A stretch of 64,000 nucleotides of DNA from JABGPL01 sp964387885 (GTDB lineage: Bacteria; Electryoneota; AABM5-125-24; Hatepunaeales; Hatepunaeaceae), in assembly GCA_964387885.1 (NCBI GenBank), contig CAYLYZ010000020.1, positions 1 to 64,000 of the forward strand, in the 5' to 3' direction. The notes beneath the pieces were generated by a model. The model was not told the origin of the DNA. It searched no databases and saw only the letters and a list, made by a program, of their open reading frames with translations. This document shows, piece after piece, positions 25,801 through 38,400 of the stretch. Each line of letters opens with the position of its first letter. Within the stretch, counting starts at the first letter, position 1. Both the position numbers and the translations under genes were made by a program.

Positions 25801-28800
25801 CTTCGAAACGTGCGTAGTACAAGAAGATCTCCGAATTTGCAAATCCCAGATGATCCCAACAGGGATGAGGAAGGAGATATCCTTGGTGAAATTAGAATAC
25901 CGGTGCATTCTTGTAGTGATTTGGCGTATGATGGAGAACTAATCTGGGGTGTAGATCCCACTTTAGAAAGATTAATTTCGTTCAACCCACGGACAAGAGA
26001 AATAACTCATAACATCGACCTGGATTTTGAGTGTAAGGGAATTGCTTTCGACGGAACAAATCTGTGGATTTATGATAGTCCTCGGGGTGAAAGAGGTACT
26101 TACCAGTATAATCTAAATGGGAGAAGGGGTCGATTTATTGAGAACTTCGGTGGATCGGTCATGACTTCGGATCAAAACGGAAATTTATTTGTTCGAAGTA
26201 CTCACCAAATTCGTGTATTCAATATTAGAAACCTGGAAGAGATTGCATCAATAAACTTAGATGACATTCGAATAAGCAGGATAATAGCAATGGAATGGGT
26301 AGATTTTCACGAGGAAGGCAAGCTTTGGATTGCTGATGAGCACGATAATTTGATGCAATTGAAAGTAGGTGATAATTGGGAAATAGAAGTCGTAAAAAGT
26401 CTCCATTTCGATCTGAGAAGGTCAATATCAGGACTTACACACGACGGCACTAATCTGTATTTTTCAGATTCAGGTAATGGTAGAATATGCATCATCGTTG
26501 ATGATGGAATAAACGAAGTTAATTGGATTCAATTGTCTGAAAGTAGTGGATTTTCAGTGCATCAACCAGACAATATTACCGCTAATTTACTAACCAAACA
26601 TCTTTCCGGAGGTGAATATGCTGCAAAATTAAATATTCTCTCTAACGATCCTCTTACGCCTCTCGTGGAATTGCCTATATCTCTTGAGGTTACTGGAAGT
26701 CCTCTGATAGAAACTACTCCGGAATGTCAACCATTTTACAGGTACGGTGATCTGGAGTTTGATGATGTAATTGTTGGTTTGGAATCCTGCGTTGATTTGG
26801 TGATTCGAAATCCTGGTTCGGAAGAGTTGGAAATCGAACGGATTGTTTTTGAAGATGAGGAGGTTTTTTCAACAGATTTGGAAAATGGAACCATAATCGA
26901 ACCTTGCTCCTATATGGAAGCAAGCGTTTCAATTACAGCTCAAGATGTTGGTGAATTTGAAAGTCGGGTTGATATTTTCACTAATGCAGTTAATTTTACT
27001 GAAGATCAGGAAGAAGGATTAATATGGTTTGATTTAATCGGTGAAGCAATTGCACCACCTGAAGTTGTTCTGGAACCGGAATTTGAAGAAGGTATCAATG
27101 AACATATCGAACTGCATCAAGAACAAATGCGGATAAGTTTTGAAATTCTTAATCATGCAGACAGGCAGGCTGCAGATCTGGAATTTACAATATCAGAACA
27201 AGATATGGGTGAACAACATTTTAGAGATGCTCAATCCGGTCGAAAAGTAAGGAGAGTAGAGGAACATTTCCCCGAAAGGGATGACTTCGGACGTTTGTTG
27301 GAAACACATCGCATTCCTTTTCAGGGAGCACGTGGTATAACATTTGACGGTGAATTGATGTGGGGATGTCAAGTATCCGATATATTGAATTATAATCCGG
27401 ATACAGGGGAATTTCCGGATTTTTTTGACTTGGATCATTCGATCAGAGACATTACAATAGAGGACAATCTCTTATGGGTGGTAGGTGAGTACAGCCTTTA
27501 TTGTTATGATATGAATGGAAATCTCGTGGAGGAAAGCGAAAGGTATATCTATTATCACAGTATTACTTCAATTGGTAACGGTCAGTTGTTACTCTTGAAT
27601 TGGAGTAGACCAATTTGCCATATCTACTCAACTGAAGAAGGTGAGGTTATTGGAGACTTCGATTTTCTTGGAGCAATGGCGAATGACGCTATCAAGCGAA
27701 TTACCTGGGTTCCGGAGCATGTAAATGGGCAGCTTTGGGGCAGATCTGAAACTCGATTTTATCAGGCGTACGTGGATGAGAACTTGAATGTAAGAGCTGT
27801 ACAGGATTTCATTTTTGAATATGATGACTGCATGATTGCACACGATGGGGAAAACTTCTGGATTAACTCTGAAGAGCGATATATGCTTCAAGTTATTGAT
27901 GATGGTATTCAAGAACCGGGAGAGGTTTCCTGGTTGGCCATTTTTCCAATTAGTGATACGATAAGACCAGGAAGATCGGAAACTGTTGAATTGGTGTTTT
28001 ACACAGATGATCTGGAAGCAAATAGTGAATATCAAGCTAATCTAATTATCCAAACGAATGATCCCGAACATGAACACCTTGAGATTCCGGTCACTCTTAC
28101 TACCGGGCGGGAATTGCAGAGACAACGTATACGCCTCGGACAGGGCTGGAACCTGATATCGCTGAATGTCACACCTACACAGCAATTGTGGGAACGAGAA
28201 GAAGGTCCCGATGTCATCCTGATGACAGAACAATTCCGCATCGATGAGGAACATCACCATTTATTACTGATGAAAGACGAGGATGGTAGATTTTACCTTC
28301 CCGGATTCGGATTCAACAATATCCCCTACTGGAACCTAACGGAAGGCTATCAAGTAAAGGTTGATGAGGACGTCGAAGCAGTGTGGGCAGGCGATCGGAT
28401 TCCAGCTGAAACGGATATTCCAATCGAAAGAGAATGGAACCTGATAGCGTATTTTCCAACTTATGAACTTGACGCAACCGCGCCAGAGTATTATGTGTTA
28501 TCTCCAATCATCGATCACGTTCGAATAGCAAAAGATGGTGATGGTAATTTCATGATGCCTGCATTCAATTTCTCCAACATGCCTCCCTGGCGGGAAACTC
28601 AGGGGTATCAGGTCAATGTTGATGCGGAAGTTACGTTGAGCTATCCACCAATGCAAGAAGAGGTGGCTTTCAATCCTCCCCACCGTTCAGGTCGAAACAT
28701 CCCCGGAAATAATATCTTGACAGCCACCCCAACCGGTCAAAATATGAGTATACTGGTAACTTCATTTACAGATGCAGGTCTTATAAATGGTAACCAGATT

Positions 28801-29331
28801 GCAGCCTTCGATTTTAATGGTCGTTTGGTTGGGGTAGGCAATATCGATGATGACGGTCGCTGTGGACTGGCAGTCTGGGGTGATGATTCTTCTACCGACG
28901 TTAAGGATGGATTGCTTGATGGTGAAACATTCGAACTTCGGTTATGGGATTCAAGAAACAATGTTGAAGTTGATCTATCAATAAAGAGTATGATTGAGGG
29001 TGACGCTCTACAATTTGAAGAAGATGGCTTTATAGTTATTAAAGCTTTGAAGCAGTCTGTTGTACCTGAAGAATTTGCATTATCCCAAAACTATCCAAAT
29101 CCATTCAACAGCACAACCTTGATTGCATTTGACATCCCTGAAGTATCAACTGTTTCAATCACGATATACGATCTGAATGGCAGAGAGATACGAAACCTGG
29201 TCGATTCGAGGTTAGATGTCGGAAAATATACAGCGGTCTGGGATGCTGGAACAGTCACGAATGGTGTATACATTGTATGGATGAAAAGCAATAACTTCAC
29301 TGCTGTTCGGAAGGCATTGCTGGTGAAATAG
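22834..29331 (+). CDS. Secreted protein (2165 aa) with four ASH-propeller units and T9SS sorting domain
   Basis: A signal peptide (MKTLRFTTLQLLVTFLLVATLSAQ) is followed by four tandem units of about 460 residues. Each pairs ASH/choice-of-anchor sandwiches with a WD-like beta-propeller; propellers lie near nucleotides 23120-23720, 24480-25110, 25880-26510 and 27270-27890, with recurring (D/N)GE(N/L)(L/M)W motifs. After these come the duplicated GWNLIS...GYQVKV module (about 1761-1936), a module with AVWGDD, and a type IX sorting domain (about 2078-2165, QNYPNPFNSTT and GREIRNL). It is predicted to be exported through T9SS and displayed on the cell surface. Units are diverged in sequence, unlike those of the 3764-residue protein, so this expansion looks older. 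Ligand unknown. Confidence 0.88.
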   Translation: MKTLRFTTLQLLVTFLLVATLSAQDLFIDPERFEEEISADENLELILRLFNEGDSPIEWRLARQVRLVAGQEVEDAIRFVNNENYEVDDLIRQYDDRIGGNPFYYDGELVWFYDSGWRGYSGFNPFTGEITNWFHKEEGMWITGIIDGNFWFHQINTPLDIEYVYNRNGELIDQFDFPFDGVHKLRYIAERNCLMGVKNRQLWVFDPEELNLIRIIDLEQELGIQNQQLIRFDVGGFTWVPQHEDGELWVAIYRRMLVYQIDVDENWNLTLSQSFLTFQNDESSIIHNGENLWRGWFVYEDGISEFPWFDIDKDSGVIEAGGDEELLITFNGNFCEEGEYEIILQVLENNSIEPLYEVRVNVIVSGEPHIELSWEHDDNENLINWGDYFEDLYTFSTRTVPVAILNSGTSVLTVENISIEGGTFSINQDEMTIECNEQNELLIEFNPQEAGFYESRLFLTTNDPESEQIIISLRALAVQPPRIEVDLDNLVDEITVGEENSHELCIDNTGNSELRWEALVELTDHQFSLLFPTYQLGYDPPDVNPGEVVRSLQVPSIGMSCITFFEDVIVCFCSENLILHLNPDNGELLSCISVGCGFNGATFDGENFWTRFVNRQFNFLILDREGIIQDTVDHYKYRPSTLGSDYQDYIFTQRDRDGGIFVLSIETHEEIAYLENIEGLINDDIRRIIYVPTHLEGPLWIVGERSLYQFSIDFDNDWEVELVNEIDWELDRRRFRDLNIKGHDGRYFYSMDENNNLYFIEDGIEEYCWVQVEPNSGELESNQTAEIEIFIDPSGLFEGEYNANLQINSNDPVNPNIVIPVSLDVEGIPQLDLDWEFRRGQNQMVWNRSYRDVFPFTEFPLTMHFRNAGTGPLEIESISCNNEHFTIQEQQFIIPCRRDRSVEISFACEEPGEYEGELRIECNDPDNNEILVELEVTVEPGPVITVNPEQFVEEATQGENVSLQITIDNEGESRLVYEITREAIEPDEELRNVRSTRRSPNLQIPDDPNRDEEGDILGEIRIPVHSCSDLAYDGELIWGVDPTLERLISFNPRTREITHNIDLDFECKGIAFDGTNLWIYDSPRGERGTYQYNLNGRRGRFIENFGGSVMTSDQNGNLFVRSTHQIRVFNIRNLEEIASINLDDIRISRIIAMEWVDFHEEGKLWIADEHDNLMQLKVGDNWEIEVVKSLHFDLRRSISGLTHDGTNLYFSDSGNGRICIIVDDGINEVNWIQLSESSGFSVHQPDNITANLLTKHLSGGEYAAKLNILSNDPLTPLVELPISLEVTGSPLIETTPECQPFYRYGDLEFDDVIVGLESCVDLVIRNPGSEELEIERIVFEDEEVFSTDLENGTIIEPCSYMEASVSITAQDVGEFESRVDIFTNAVNFTEDQEEGLIWFDLIGEAIAPPEVVLEPEFEEGINEHIELHQEQMRISFEILNHADRQAADLEFTISEQDMGEQHFRDAQSGRKVRRVEEHFPERDDFGRLLETHRIPFQGARGITFDGELMWGCQVSDILNYNPDTGEFPDFFDLDHSIRDITIEDNLLWVVGEYSLYCYDMNGNLVEESERYIYYHSITSIGNGQLLLLNWSRPICHIYSTEEGEVIGDFDFLGAMANDAIKRITWVPEHVNGQLWGRSETRFYQAYVDENLNVRAVQDFIFEYDDCMIAHDGENFWINSEERYMLQVIDDGIQEPGEVSWLAIFPISDTIRPGRSETVELVFYTDDLEANSEYQANLIIQTNDPEHEHLEIPVTLTTGRELQRQRIRLGQGWNLISLNVTPTQQLWEREEGPDVILMTEQFRIDEEHHHLLLMKDEDGRFYLPGFGFNNIPYWNLTEGYQVKVDEDVEAVWAGDRIPAETDIPIEREWNLIAYFPTYELDATAPEYYVLSPIIDHVRIAKDGDGNFMMPAFNFSNMPPWRETQGYQVNVDAEVTLSYPPMQEEVAFNPPHRSGRNIPGNNILTATPTGQNMSILVTSFTDAGLINGNQIAAFDFNGRLVGVGNIDDDGRCGLAVWGDDSSTDVKDGLLDGETFELRLWDSRNNVEVDLSIKSMIEGDALQFEEDGFIVIKALKQSVVPEEFALSQNYPNPFNSTTLIAFDIPEVSTVSITIYDLNGREIRNLVDSRLDVGKYTAVWDAGTVTNGVYIVWMKSNNFTAVRKALLVK
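22900..27900 (+). repeat. Four tandem ASH-propeller coding units of about 1.39 kb
   Basis: Propeller starts at about 23120, 24500, 25880 and 27290 are evenly spaced. The repeats are recognisable in protein only, with low nucleotide similarity. Confidence 0.7.
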
Positions 29332-29391
29332 ATAGTGATCTTAGTGTGTAATATCTTGTTTTAGATACAAACAGAAAAAATAACGAAAAAA

Positions 29392-29421
29392 AATCCCATA
29401 CCAATATTTTGGTATGGGATT
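29392..29421. terminator. Bidirectional intrinsic terminator between convergent genes
   Basis: AATCCCATACCAA-TATT-TTGGTATGGGATT is a perfect 13-bp stem with a four-base loop. On the minus strand it is followed by a run of eight T, making a textbook intrinsic terminator for the giant gene that ends at 29446. On the plus strand it lies 61 bases after the 2165-residue gene and may serve that one too. Confidence 0.92.
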
Positions 29422-29445
29422 CTCATTCCTACTGTTGGAGCAATT

Positions 29446-32400
29446 CTATTTGGTCAGAAGCATTTTCCTGACAATTACTTTACTCGAACCGGTGTATCTG
29501 ATAAAGTAAAGACCGTTGGAAAGTGAATTTGCATTCCAGGTTGTCATGTGATAACCCACAGGCTTGTAACCGTTAACTAACTCAGCGACCTGACGACCCG
29601 AAACATCGTATACAAAGATGTTAATGTAAGAGGCTTCAGGTAAACCGTAGTTAATAGTAGCTACTGCATTGAACGGATTCGGATAAGAACCGAGCGTGGC
29701 TTCTTTCGGAATCAACGGATTATCAACAAGAAGTAAAACTTCACCTGGTGATGCGTCGATCTCGATGACCTCGTTGCGGCTGAATCCACCGTTATAAGCT
29801 ACAGTAGCCTCCTTATCGACGAGGATATTCACACCGATGAAACTGCCTTCAGCAACGACATTCTTGTCGATCTTAACGCTGCCGTAAAACGTGTAGGCAT
29901 TGGCGAACCATCTGCTGCCCATTCCGATCTTGACGAGATTTCCGGCATCTCCGTCATCATCACCGTTATCACGTCCGGGACCGCCGCGACCGCCACCGCG
30001 ACCGCCGCCATTGCCGCCACCGTTGCCGCCGCCGTTGCCATTATCTTCGTCCTCACCATCTTCTTCGTCATCTTCACCTTCATTGCCTTCATCGTCCTCA
30101 CCTTCACCTTCGCCCTCGCCTTCTTCACCACCTTCATCGTCATCACCATTTTCAGGTGGTTGTTCGACAGGTTCTGCTCCGACGTAGAAGAGGATGTCAG
30201 CTGCAGTGATTTCAACGTCTTCTGCAGGTCCGACATAGGTCTGCTGCTGAGTATGTAACTGCCCGGATACATAAACAACACTGTAATCAGCAAAGATGAG
30301 ACTCGCGCCCTGATCTATCTTCAGATCAGCAAAATTGTATTCACCACCGGTGAGTGTCAGGCTGCCATCACGTTCGATCCTGACAGCTCCGAAAGTACCG
30401 GCTTCCAATACTCCTTCTTCAGCGCGTTCTATACGAACATCTTCGTCGTTGCTCACGAACTCCGTCGGGAAGTCGGGCATGTGAGCTGCGTCGATCAACG
30501 GCAGGTCACCCAACGGATTAAACAGCGAACCATTGATCGTACCGTTGTTGTGCAGTTCGTTGTAGTAAACGTCAGCGTCGATTACTGCCTCTTCGTGAAC
30601 GTTTATTCGGCTCGCCTTGACATCAAGGTCAGCAGCTACTGCTGCACTCTGGTGGACATTAAGCTCAATGTCATCTTCTCCATCCTGCTCCGTGTTAACC
30701 CAAATATCGCCTGAACCGACCACAGCATCCTTCTTGATTATTATCTTGTGTTGCGCAAACAGCGAAGCGTAAATCCAGACGCCACGGCCACTCAATGCAA
30801 CTGCAACCTCACCCTCGTCGGGATCATTGGATACAAGTGTAAGTTCATCAGTGTATTCACGGTACTCGTTGGGTTCGAAAGTGACATTAAGAACAGTACT
30901 TTCACCCGGGGCAACAACGATTGACTCATCGAAGTGAACGATGAAATCAGCATCGTTATTGAGAGCTTCAGAAACAACGAGGTCGATGTTACCGACGTTG
31001 CCGATGGTGACGCCCATCGTCTTGTTGTGGGTGTATTCCACATCCCCGAAATCGAGGGATTCGACGTCGAGCGTGATGTCGGATGCCAGCCCGAGACCGG
31101 TCAACTCAACCATCATCTCAGGATTGACAGGATCATCGCACAGAATATCGATCATGCCGTCGAATTGTCCGTATGTGCCGGGTGTAAATGCAACTTCAAT
31201 CATCTCGAACTCACCAGGTGCGACCACAAATTCGTAATCAGCAGTAGATGAATAATACAGGTCTTCGCAGATGAAATCGGAAACGTGCAGGTCGGATGTT
31301 CCGTCATTGCCGACTTCAAGCATAAACGTTCTAACTTCTCCGACTAGTACTCCTTCGAAGTCCCAGTACTCAGTGCTGAGTGTAATGACAGGGTAGAGGC
31401 AGGTACCGCTAAGGTCGATATCTACAACCGGCTCGTAAGGATCGTCGGTTGTAATGGTGATCATTCCGGTTACATCATCATAGATGCAGGCTGTGTAGGA
31501 GGCTGTCATCGTCTCGTAGCCACCCGCAGGGACGACAAATTCACCGTCGAAGTCAACGCTGAAATCGTCTCCGTCCACGACCATATCTGAAACGGTCATA
31601 TCGTAGTTACCGACATTGAAGACATCGAAAGTAATCTCAACTGAGTTGCCATATACAACATCGCCAAAGTCGATAGCTTCAGTCGAGAGTTCAACATCCT
31701 GCTGCAGTCCGAGTCCCGACAGGTCAACAAATACAACACCGTTGACCGGGTCATCAGAGGTTATCGATACTAAACCAGGATATTCGATGTATGTTGTTGG
31801 ATGGAATGTGACCATGATATCCTGGATTTCACCACACCCGAGGACAAACTCACCACCGAAGTCTCCTGTATAGCCCTCACCTTCGACGAGAGCATCAGAA
31901 ACTGTCAGCGCTGACGTTCCATCATTTAAGATTGTGAATGGTATATCTAATGTTTCTGTGACGTGTACCGCACCGAAGTCAATAGCATCGGTGGAGAGCG
32001 TTATGACCGGGTAGATACAGACACCGACGAGGTTAATGGTCATCACCGGATCGTACGGATCGTCCGTGACGACTGCGATCATGCCCTCAACAGCGTCGAA
32101 CGTATTTGCCGTGTAGGTTGCAGTCATCGTTAACGTTGCGCCGGCAGCGATTACAAATGTGCCACCAAAGTCAACCGCAAAATCATCACCTTGAACTGGC
32201 ATATCGGTGACTGTCAGGTCGTAGTTACCGACGTTGCTGATCTCGAATGTCAGTTGTGTTGATTGCGGATAAACGACTTCTCCGAAGTCAAGTGCATCGG
32301 TTGAGAGTTCAATATCCTGTGACAAACCGAGACCCATAAGTTCGACTGCTACTTCAGGATTTACCGGATCATCTGAGGTTATCGTAACCAATCCGGGATA

Positions 32401-35400
32401 GCCAATGTAGGTATCGGGATCGAATGTAACCTCAATCGGGCAAACCTCACCCGGGGCAAGTACCTCAGCTCCGAGGACATCTATACTGTAGTTGTTTCCG
32501 GCAAGAACGACATCACCAATTGTTAATGCTGATGTTCCATCGTTGGTCATGGTAAACGGAATCGTTATCGTTTCCGTAACATGAACCGCACCGAAGTCGA
32601 CGATATCCGTCGAAAGTGTGATGACAGGATAGATACAGACACTGGCGAGTTCAACCATATGAACAGGCTCGTATGGATCGTCGGTCATTATTGTGATCAG
32701 TCCGGAAACAGCATCGAAGGTGTTAGCGGTGTAGGTCACTGTCATTGTGGCTGCAGCACCTGCCTCAACAACAAATGCACCACCGAAGTCAACTTCGAAG
32801 TCATCACTGTCAACGATCATATCGATTACTCCAAGGTCGTAGTTACCGACGTTGGCAATATCAAATGTCTGTGTTGTTGCCTGCGGATATACAACTTCAC
32901 CGAAGTCAATAGCAGCAGTTGACATATCCACATCCTGTACCAGTCCAAGACCGGTCAGGTCAACTGATACTTCGGGATTTACCGGATCGTCGGAAGTTAT
33001 GGTCATCAGACCATCATATCCGATGTAAGTATCCGGATCGAATGTGACATTGACCTGAATAACACCACCGGGAGCAACGACATTCGATCCGAAAATGTTC
33101 AGGCTGTAATTTTCACCACCAAGTGCGACATCGGACACGGTTAGTGCAGACGTTCCGTCATTGGTGATCTGGAACGGAATAGTTGACGTTTCCGTAACAT
33201 GCACACCGCCAAAGTCAATCATATCTGTAGATAGAGTTATGACCGGGAAGAGGCAGGTACCGGTGAGTTCGACCGTGTGAATAGGTTCGTAAGGATCGTC
33301 TGTAATGATTATTACCAGACCAGAAACCGCACCGAAGGTGTTGGCTGTGTAGGTCACTGTCATAGCAGCTGTGGCTCCGGCAGCGACAGCAAACTCACCA
33401 CCAAAGTCAACATCAAAGTCATCACCTTCAACAATCATGTCACTGACTGTCAGGTCGAAATTACCAACGTTGGCAATATCAAATGTCAATTGACTTGCCT
33501 GTGGATAAACAACCTCTCCGAAATCTATGGCACCAGTTGACATATCAACATTCTGCGCCAGTCCAAGACCGGTAAGGTCGACGGTTACTTCAGGATTTAC
33601 GGGATCGGCAGATGTGATAGTAACAAGACCATCATATCCGATGTAAGTGTCCGGATCGAATGTGACATCAACCTGGGATGCTTCACCCGGGGCGAGAACA
33701 TTTGCGCCGAGGACATCCATGCTGTAGTTTTCACCACCAAGGACGACGTCATTGATTGTCAGTGCAGAAGTACCATCATTGGTCATTGTGAACGGAATAG
33801 TAGATGTTTCGGTAACATGCACACCGCCAAAGTCAATCATGTCCGTTGATAATATTATGATCGGGAAGAGGCAGGTTCCCGCGAGTTCAACTATATGAAC
33901 CGGTTCGTATGGATCATCTGTTAAAATCGTAATGAGTCCCGAAACGGCACCGAAAGTGTTGGCGGTGTAGGTTACTGTCATTGTTGTTGCTGCACCGGCA
34001 GCGACGGCAAACTCACCACCAAAGTCAACATCAAAGTTGTCACCTTCGACAACCATGTCATTGACTGTCAAGTCGAAGTTGCCGACGTTGGCAATATCAA
34101 ATGTCAATTGACTCGATTGCGGATAAACAACTTCGCCGAAGTCAATCGCACCAGTTGACATTTCAACATCCTGCGCCAGTCCAAGACCGGTCAGGTTAAC
34201 CGTAACATTAGGATTAACAGGATCATCGGAATTGATTGTAACCTGACCGTCATATCCGGCGTAAGTATCCGGATCGAGAGTAATGTTAACTTGCATTACA
34301 CCACCGGGATCAAGAACATCAGAACCGAATATGTCCATGCTGTATCCGTCACCGTCAAGCATTACATCGGAAACTGTTAACGCTGATGTACCATCGTTAG
34401 TAATGGTGAACGGTATCGTGGATGTTTCTGTAACATGAACGGCACCAAAGTCGATCATATCGGTCGAAAGTGTAATGACCGGGAAGAGGCAAGTGCCTGC
34501 GAGTTCGACAGTGTGAACCGGTTCGTAGGGATCATCTGTAATGATCGTTACCAGTCCAGAGACTGCACCGAAGGTGTTTGCTGTGTAGGTTACTGTAGTT
34601 GTAGCTGCAGCTCCGGCAGCAACAGTGAATTCACCACCAAAGTCAACATCAAAGTTGTCACCTTCAACAACCATGTCACTGACCATCAGATCGAAGTTAC
34701 CGACATTAGCAACATCAAATGTTAATTGACTTGCCTGTGGATAAACAACCTCACCGAAGTCGATGGCACCTGTTGACATATCAACATCCTGTGCTAGTCC
34801 AAGACCGGTCAGGTCGACGGTGATTTCTGGATTTACAGGATCATCTGAATTGATTGTAACAAGACCGTCATATCCTGTATAAGTGTCCGGATCGAGAGTA
34901 ACAGTGACTATTTGAGTACCGCCCGGAGCCAGTACGAACTGACCACCATTATCACCAGTGTAACCCTCGCCACTGACAACAATTTCAGAAACAAATAGTG
35001 AAGATGTACCCTCGTTAGTAACAGCAAAACCAAGCTGTGAGGTTTCTGTCACATGTACTCCGCCAAAGTCAAGTGCCTCTGCAGATAATGCTATCACCGG
35101 GTAAATGCATGTTCCTGAAAGATTGACCACCATCTGGGGTGAATCGGGATCATTGGAATGAACGGTGATGGTTCCTTCTACAGAGCCGAATGTGTTGGCA
35201 GTGTAAGTTGCTGTCATGGTTGCACTGGTGTTCGGATCAAGATCGAAAGCATTGTTAAAGTTGACCACAAAGTCATCACCTTCGACCACCATGTCAGTTA
35301 CGTTAAGAATATCCGTACCAACATTGGTTATATCAAAGGTCATCTCTGATGATTGCGGGTAAACTAACTCACCAAAGTCAATTGCATCGGTTGATAAAGC

Positions 35401-38400
35401 AATTTCCGGTGGCGGGAGTTCCGCATCATAATTTGCCGCTATTTCATCGGCTGTCAGTGCGCAGTTGTAGACACGAATCTCATCGGCGAGACCGTTGAGG
35501 TATCTGCCATCGAGGTTCAGAGCATGACGACCGATTACCATATCCATGTCGAAATTGTAATCATCCGCAGCATTGCCCTGACTGTGAAGGCTACCATCAA
35601 CATAGTTATAAAGCGTAGTCCCATTTCTTACACATACAATGTGATGCCAAACATTATCGTTGATCCGACTATCGGATTCAATAACAGTACCACCTCCAGG
35701 TCCGGGAGGCATACGGTGTAAGAAACCGAACTTACCTGAGTATTCCTGGAGCCTGAAGGGATCTGGCCAGACAAACAGGCTCATTCCAAAGTCGTTGGTG
35801 CCTGTTCTTGTTCCATTCAGGAGAACTCTTTCTGTACCTTGACCGTCGATCCGGAACCAGCCTTCGACTGTGTAATCGTCCTTTGCAAATTCCATCGGTT
35901 CGGGAATTTCTATCCAGTCACCAACTTCAAGATCAAATCCCTGACCTACAGCACCTGTTGCATATGTTACTGAGCCATGAGATGCACCGTGGTAGTCATC
36001 GCTGATTGTATTAGTAGCATCACCCTCACCTGCCCAATGTGCGACAATACCAAGTGCTTTTCCAGAAATATCTACACTGACAGTTCCTTCATCGGGATCG
36101 TCTGATGTAATGGTCATTGTTCCGTAGTATTCACGGGCAAGGTCGGGATCGAAGGTTACTGTGACGTCAACAGATTGTCCAACCTGCACAGCGAATTCAC
36201 CATTGAAGTCACATGTGAAACCACCATCGATTGTAATGTCAGAAACATTCAGAACTAAATCACCTGTGTTGGAGATATTGACTATTTCAGTTACGACTTC
36301 GTCAACATCAATATTGTCAAATCCAATAGTTTGTGTAGAAACTTCAATATCCGGAGTTCCGTAGCAATTTCCGGCGAGTTCAACTGTTATGGTTCCTTCA
36401 TCAGCATCGTTTGAAGTGATTGTAATGGTTCCATTGTACTGTTGCACTTGATTCGGTGCGAAAGATACAGTTACTTCCTGACTTTCACCTGCTGCGAGTG
36501 TAAACGTACCATCGAAATTGGTTGTGAATGCATTGTTATCTGAAGTAATCCCAGTTACGGTTAAGTCAGCATTACCTTGGTTGTAAATGGATAATGTCTG
36601 ATTTTCGCTGGAATTAATCAGGACATCACCGAAGTCCATTGAATTATTGCTGACTGCTATATTCGGGAAAGTATTATCATCAGCAATATTGTAGATATAA
36701 GCTGAACCGGACAGATACCCTTGGTCACCATTGTTATAAGCACCGATGATGGCATAGTTGCCGTCGAGTGAAACTGAAAATCCAAATTTATCTGGTTCTG
36801 CTGCATCAGACGCAGTCAGTTTAGCCTGTTGCGTCCAATCAGCACCATCACGGGCAAAGATGTATGCAGAACCGGAATTATTGCCATCATCATCATTTTG
36901 ACAAGCACCGATAACAGCATAGTCACCATTAATGGAGGCTGAACAACCAAATATGTCGCTTTGAGCTGCATCATCCGCTGTCAGTTTTGCCTGTTGAGTC
37001 CAGTCATCTCCTTCACGTACAAAGATGTATGCAGAACCGGAATCGCTGCCATCATCATCATCATAGCGAGTGCCTATTACAGCATAATCTCCGTTGATGG
37101 AAACTGAATAATAACTGAACCCGTCATTCGCCGCCGCGTCATTTGCAGTCAGTTTTGCCTGCTGAGTCCAGTCATCTCCTTCTCGTTCAAAGATGTACGC
37201 TGAACCGGAATTGCTGCCGCCATCATCGTCTCCATGGGCAGCTATTATAACATTGTCATTGTCGATGGAAACTGCAAGACCGAAATAGTCTGATGCTGCA
37301 CCATCATCTGCCGTCAGCTTTGCTGCTTGAGTCCAGTTATCCCCATCACGAGCAAAGATGTACGCTGAACCGGAATTGTTAGCGTTATCATCATCAAGAA
37401 ATGAGCCGATAACAGCATAATTTCCGCTGATAGATACACCAATACCAAAACGGTCGCTTCCAGCACCATCATCTGCTGTCAGTTTAGCTTGCTGAGTCCA
37501 ATCTGTACCATCACGAACAAAGATATATGCAGAACCTGAAGACTCTTCTTCACCATCACCAAGAATAGAACCGACAACAACATAGTTACCGTTTATTGAA
37601 ACGCAATATCCAAAGTTATCATCTGCTGCCGCATCATCCGCGGTTAATTTAGCCTGCTGAATCCAATGATCGCCCTGTCTGACAAAGATATAAGCGGAAC
37701 CAGAGTTGGAGGCATAATCATCAGTGTATGGAGATCCAATAACAGCATAGTCTCCCCAGATGGATACTGAATTACCAAAACGGTCTCTTACAGCACCATC
37801 ATTTGCCAATAACAGGGATTCACCAAATCCTGTTCCGTGCATAGCTAATTCAACAGTTCCTTCATCGGGATCATTTGATTGGATTGTTAACGTTCCGATA
37901 AACTCTGCGAAATCATCAGGACTGAATGTGACCATAACTTCCTGTGATTGTCCGACTCCAACCGTGAAACCTCCTGCCTGAATAGTTGTAAACACATTAT
38001 TGTCAGATGATATTCCTGTAACATCTAACTCAATGTCACCAACATTTGACACAGTAAACGTGAGATTTGAAGTTTCTCCCAAACCAACATTGCTAAAGTC
38101 TAACAAGTCAGTAGATACCTCAATATCCGGTGTTCCGTAGCAGTTACCGGTTATTTCAACCGAGACGGATTCTTCATCTGGATCATCAGAAGTAATCGTG
38201 ATGGAACCAGAGTATTGCTGAACTTGATCAGGGGCGAAAGTGACTGTGATTGTTTGACTTTCACCACCACCAAGGATAAATGCAGCATTGAAGTCAGTAG
38301 AAAAGGACTCGTTGTCAGCAGTAATGTCAGTGACATCTAGATCATCGGTACCTTCGTTGATGATATCAAACGTTTGAGTTTCACTTGTTAGTATCAGGAC

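Noticed and set aside
29900..30187. Proline/serine-rich open frame on the plus strand
   Set aside because: It is the complement of the acidic/glycine-rich tract of the giant gene and has no independent gene signals.
30790..35400. Regular repeats that could be mistaken for a CRISPR or satellite array
   Set aside because: Units are about 620 bp, stay in one reading frame and encode ASH domains; no short direct repeats with unique spacers occur.
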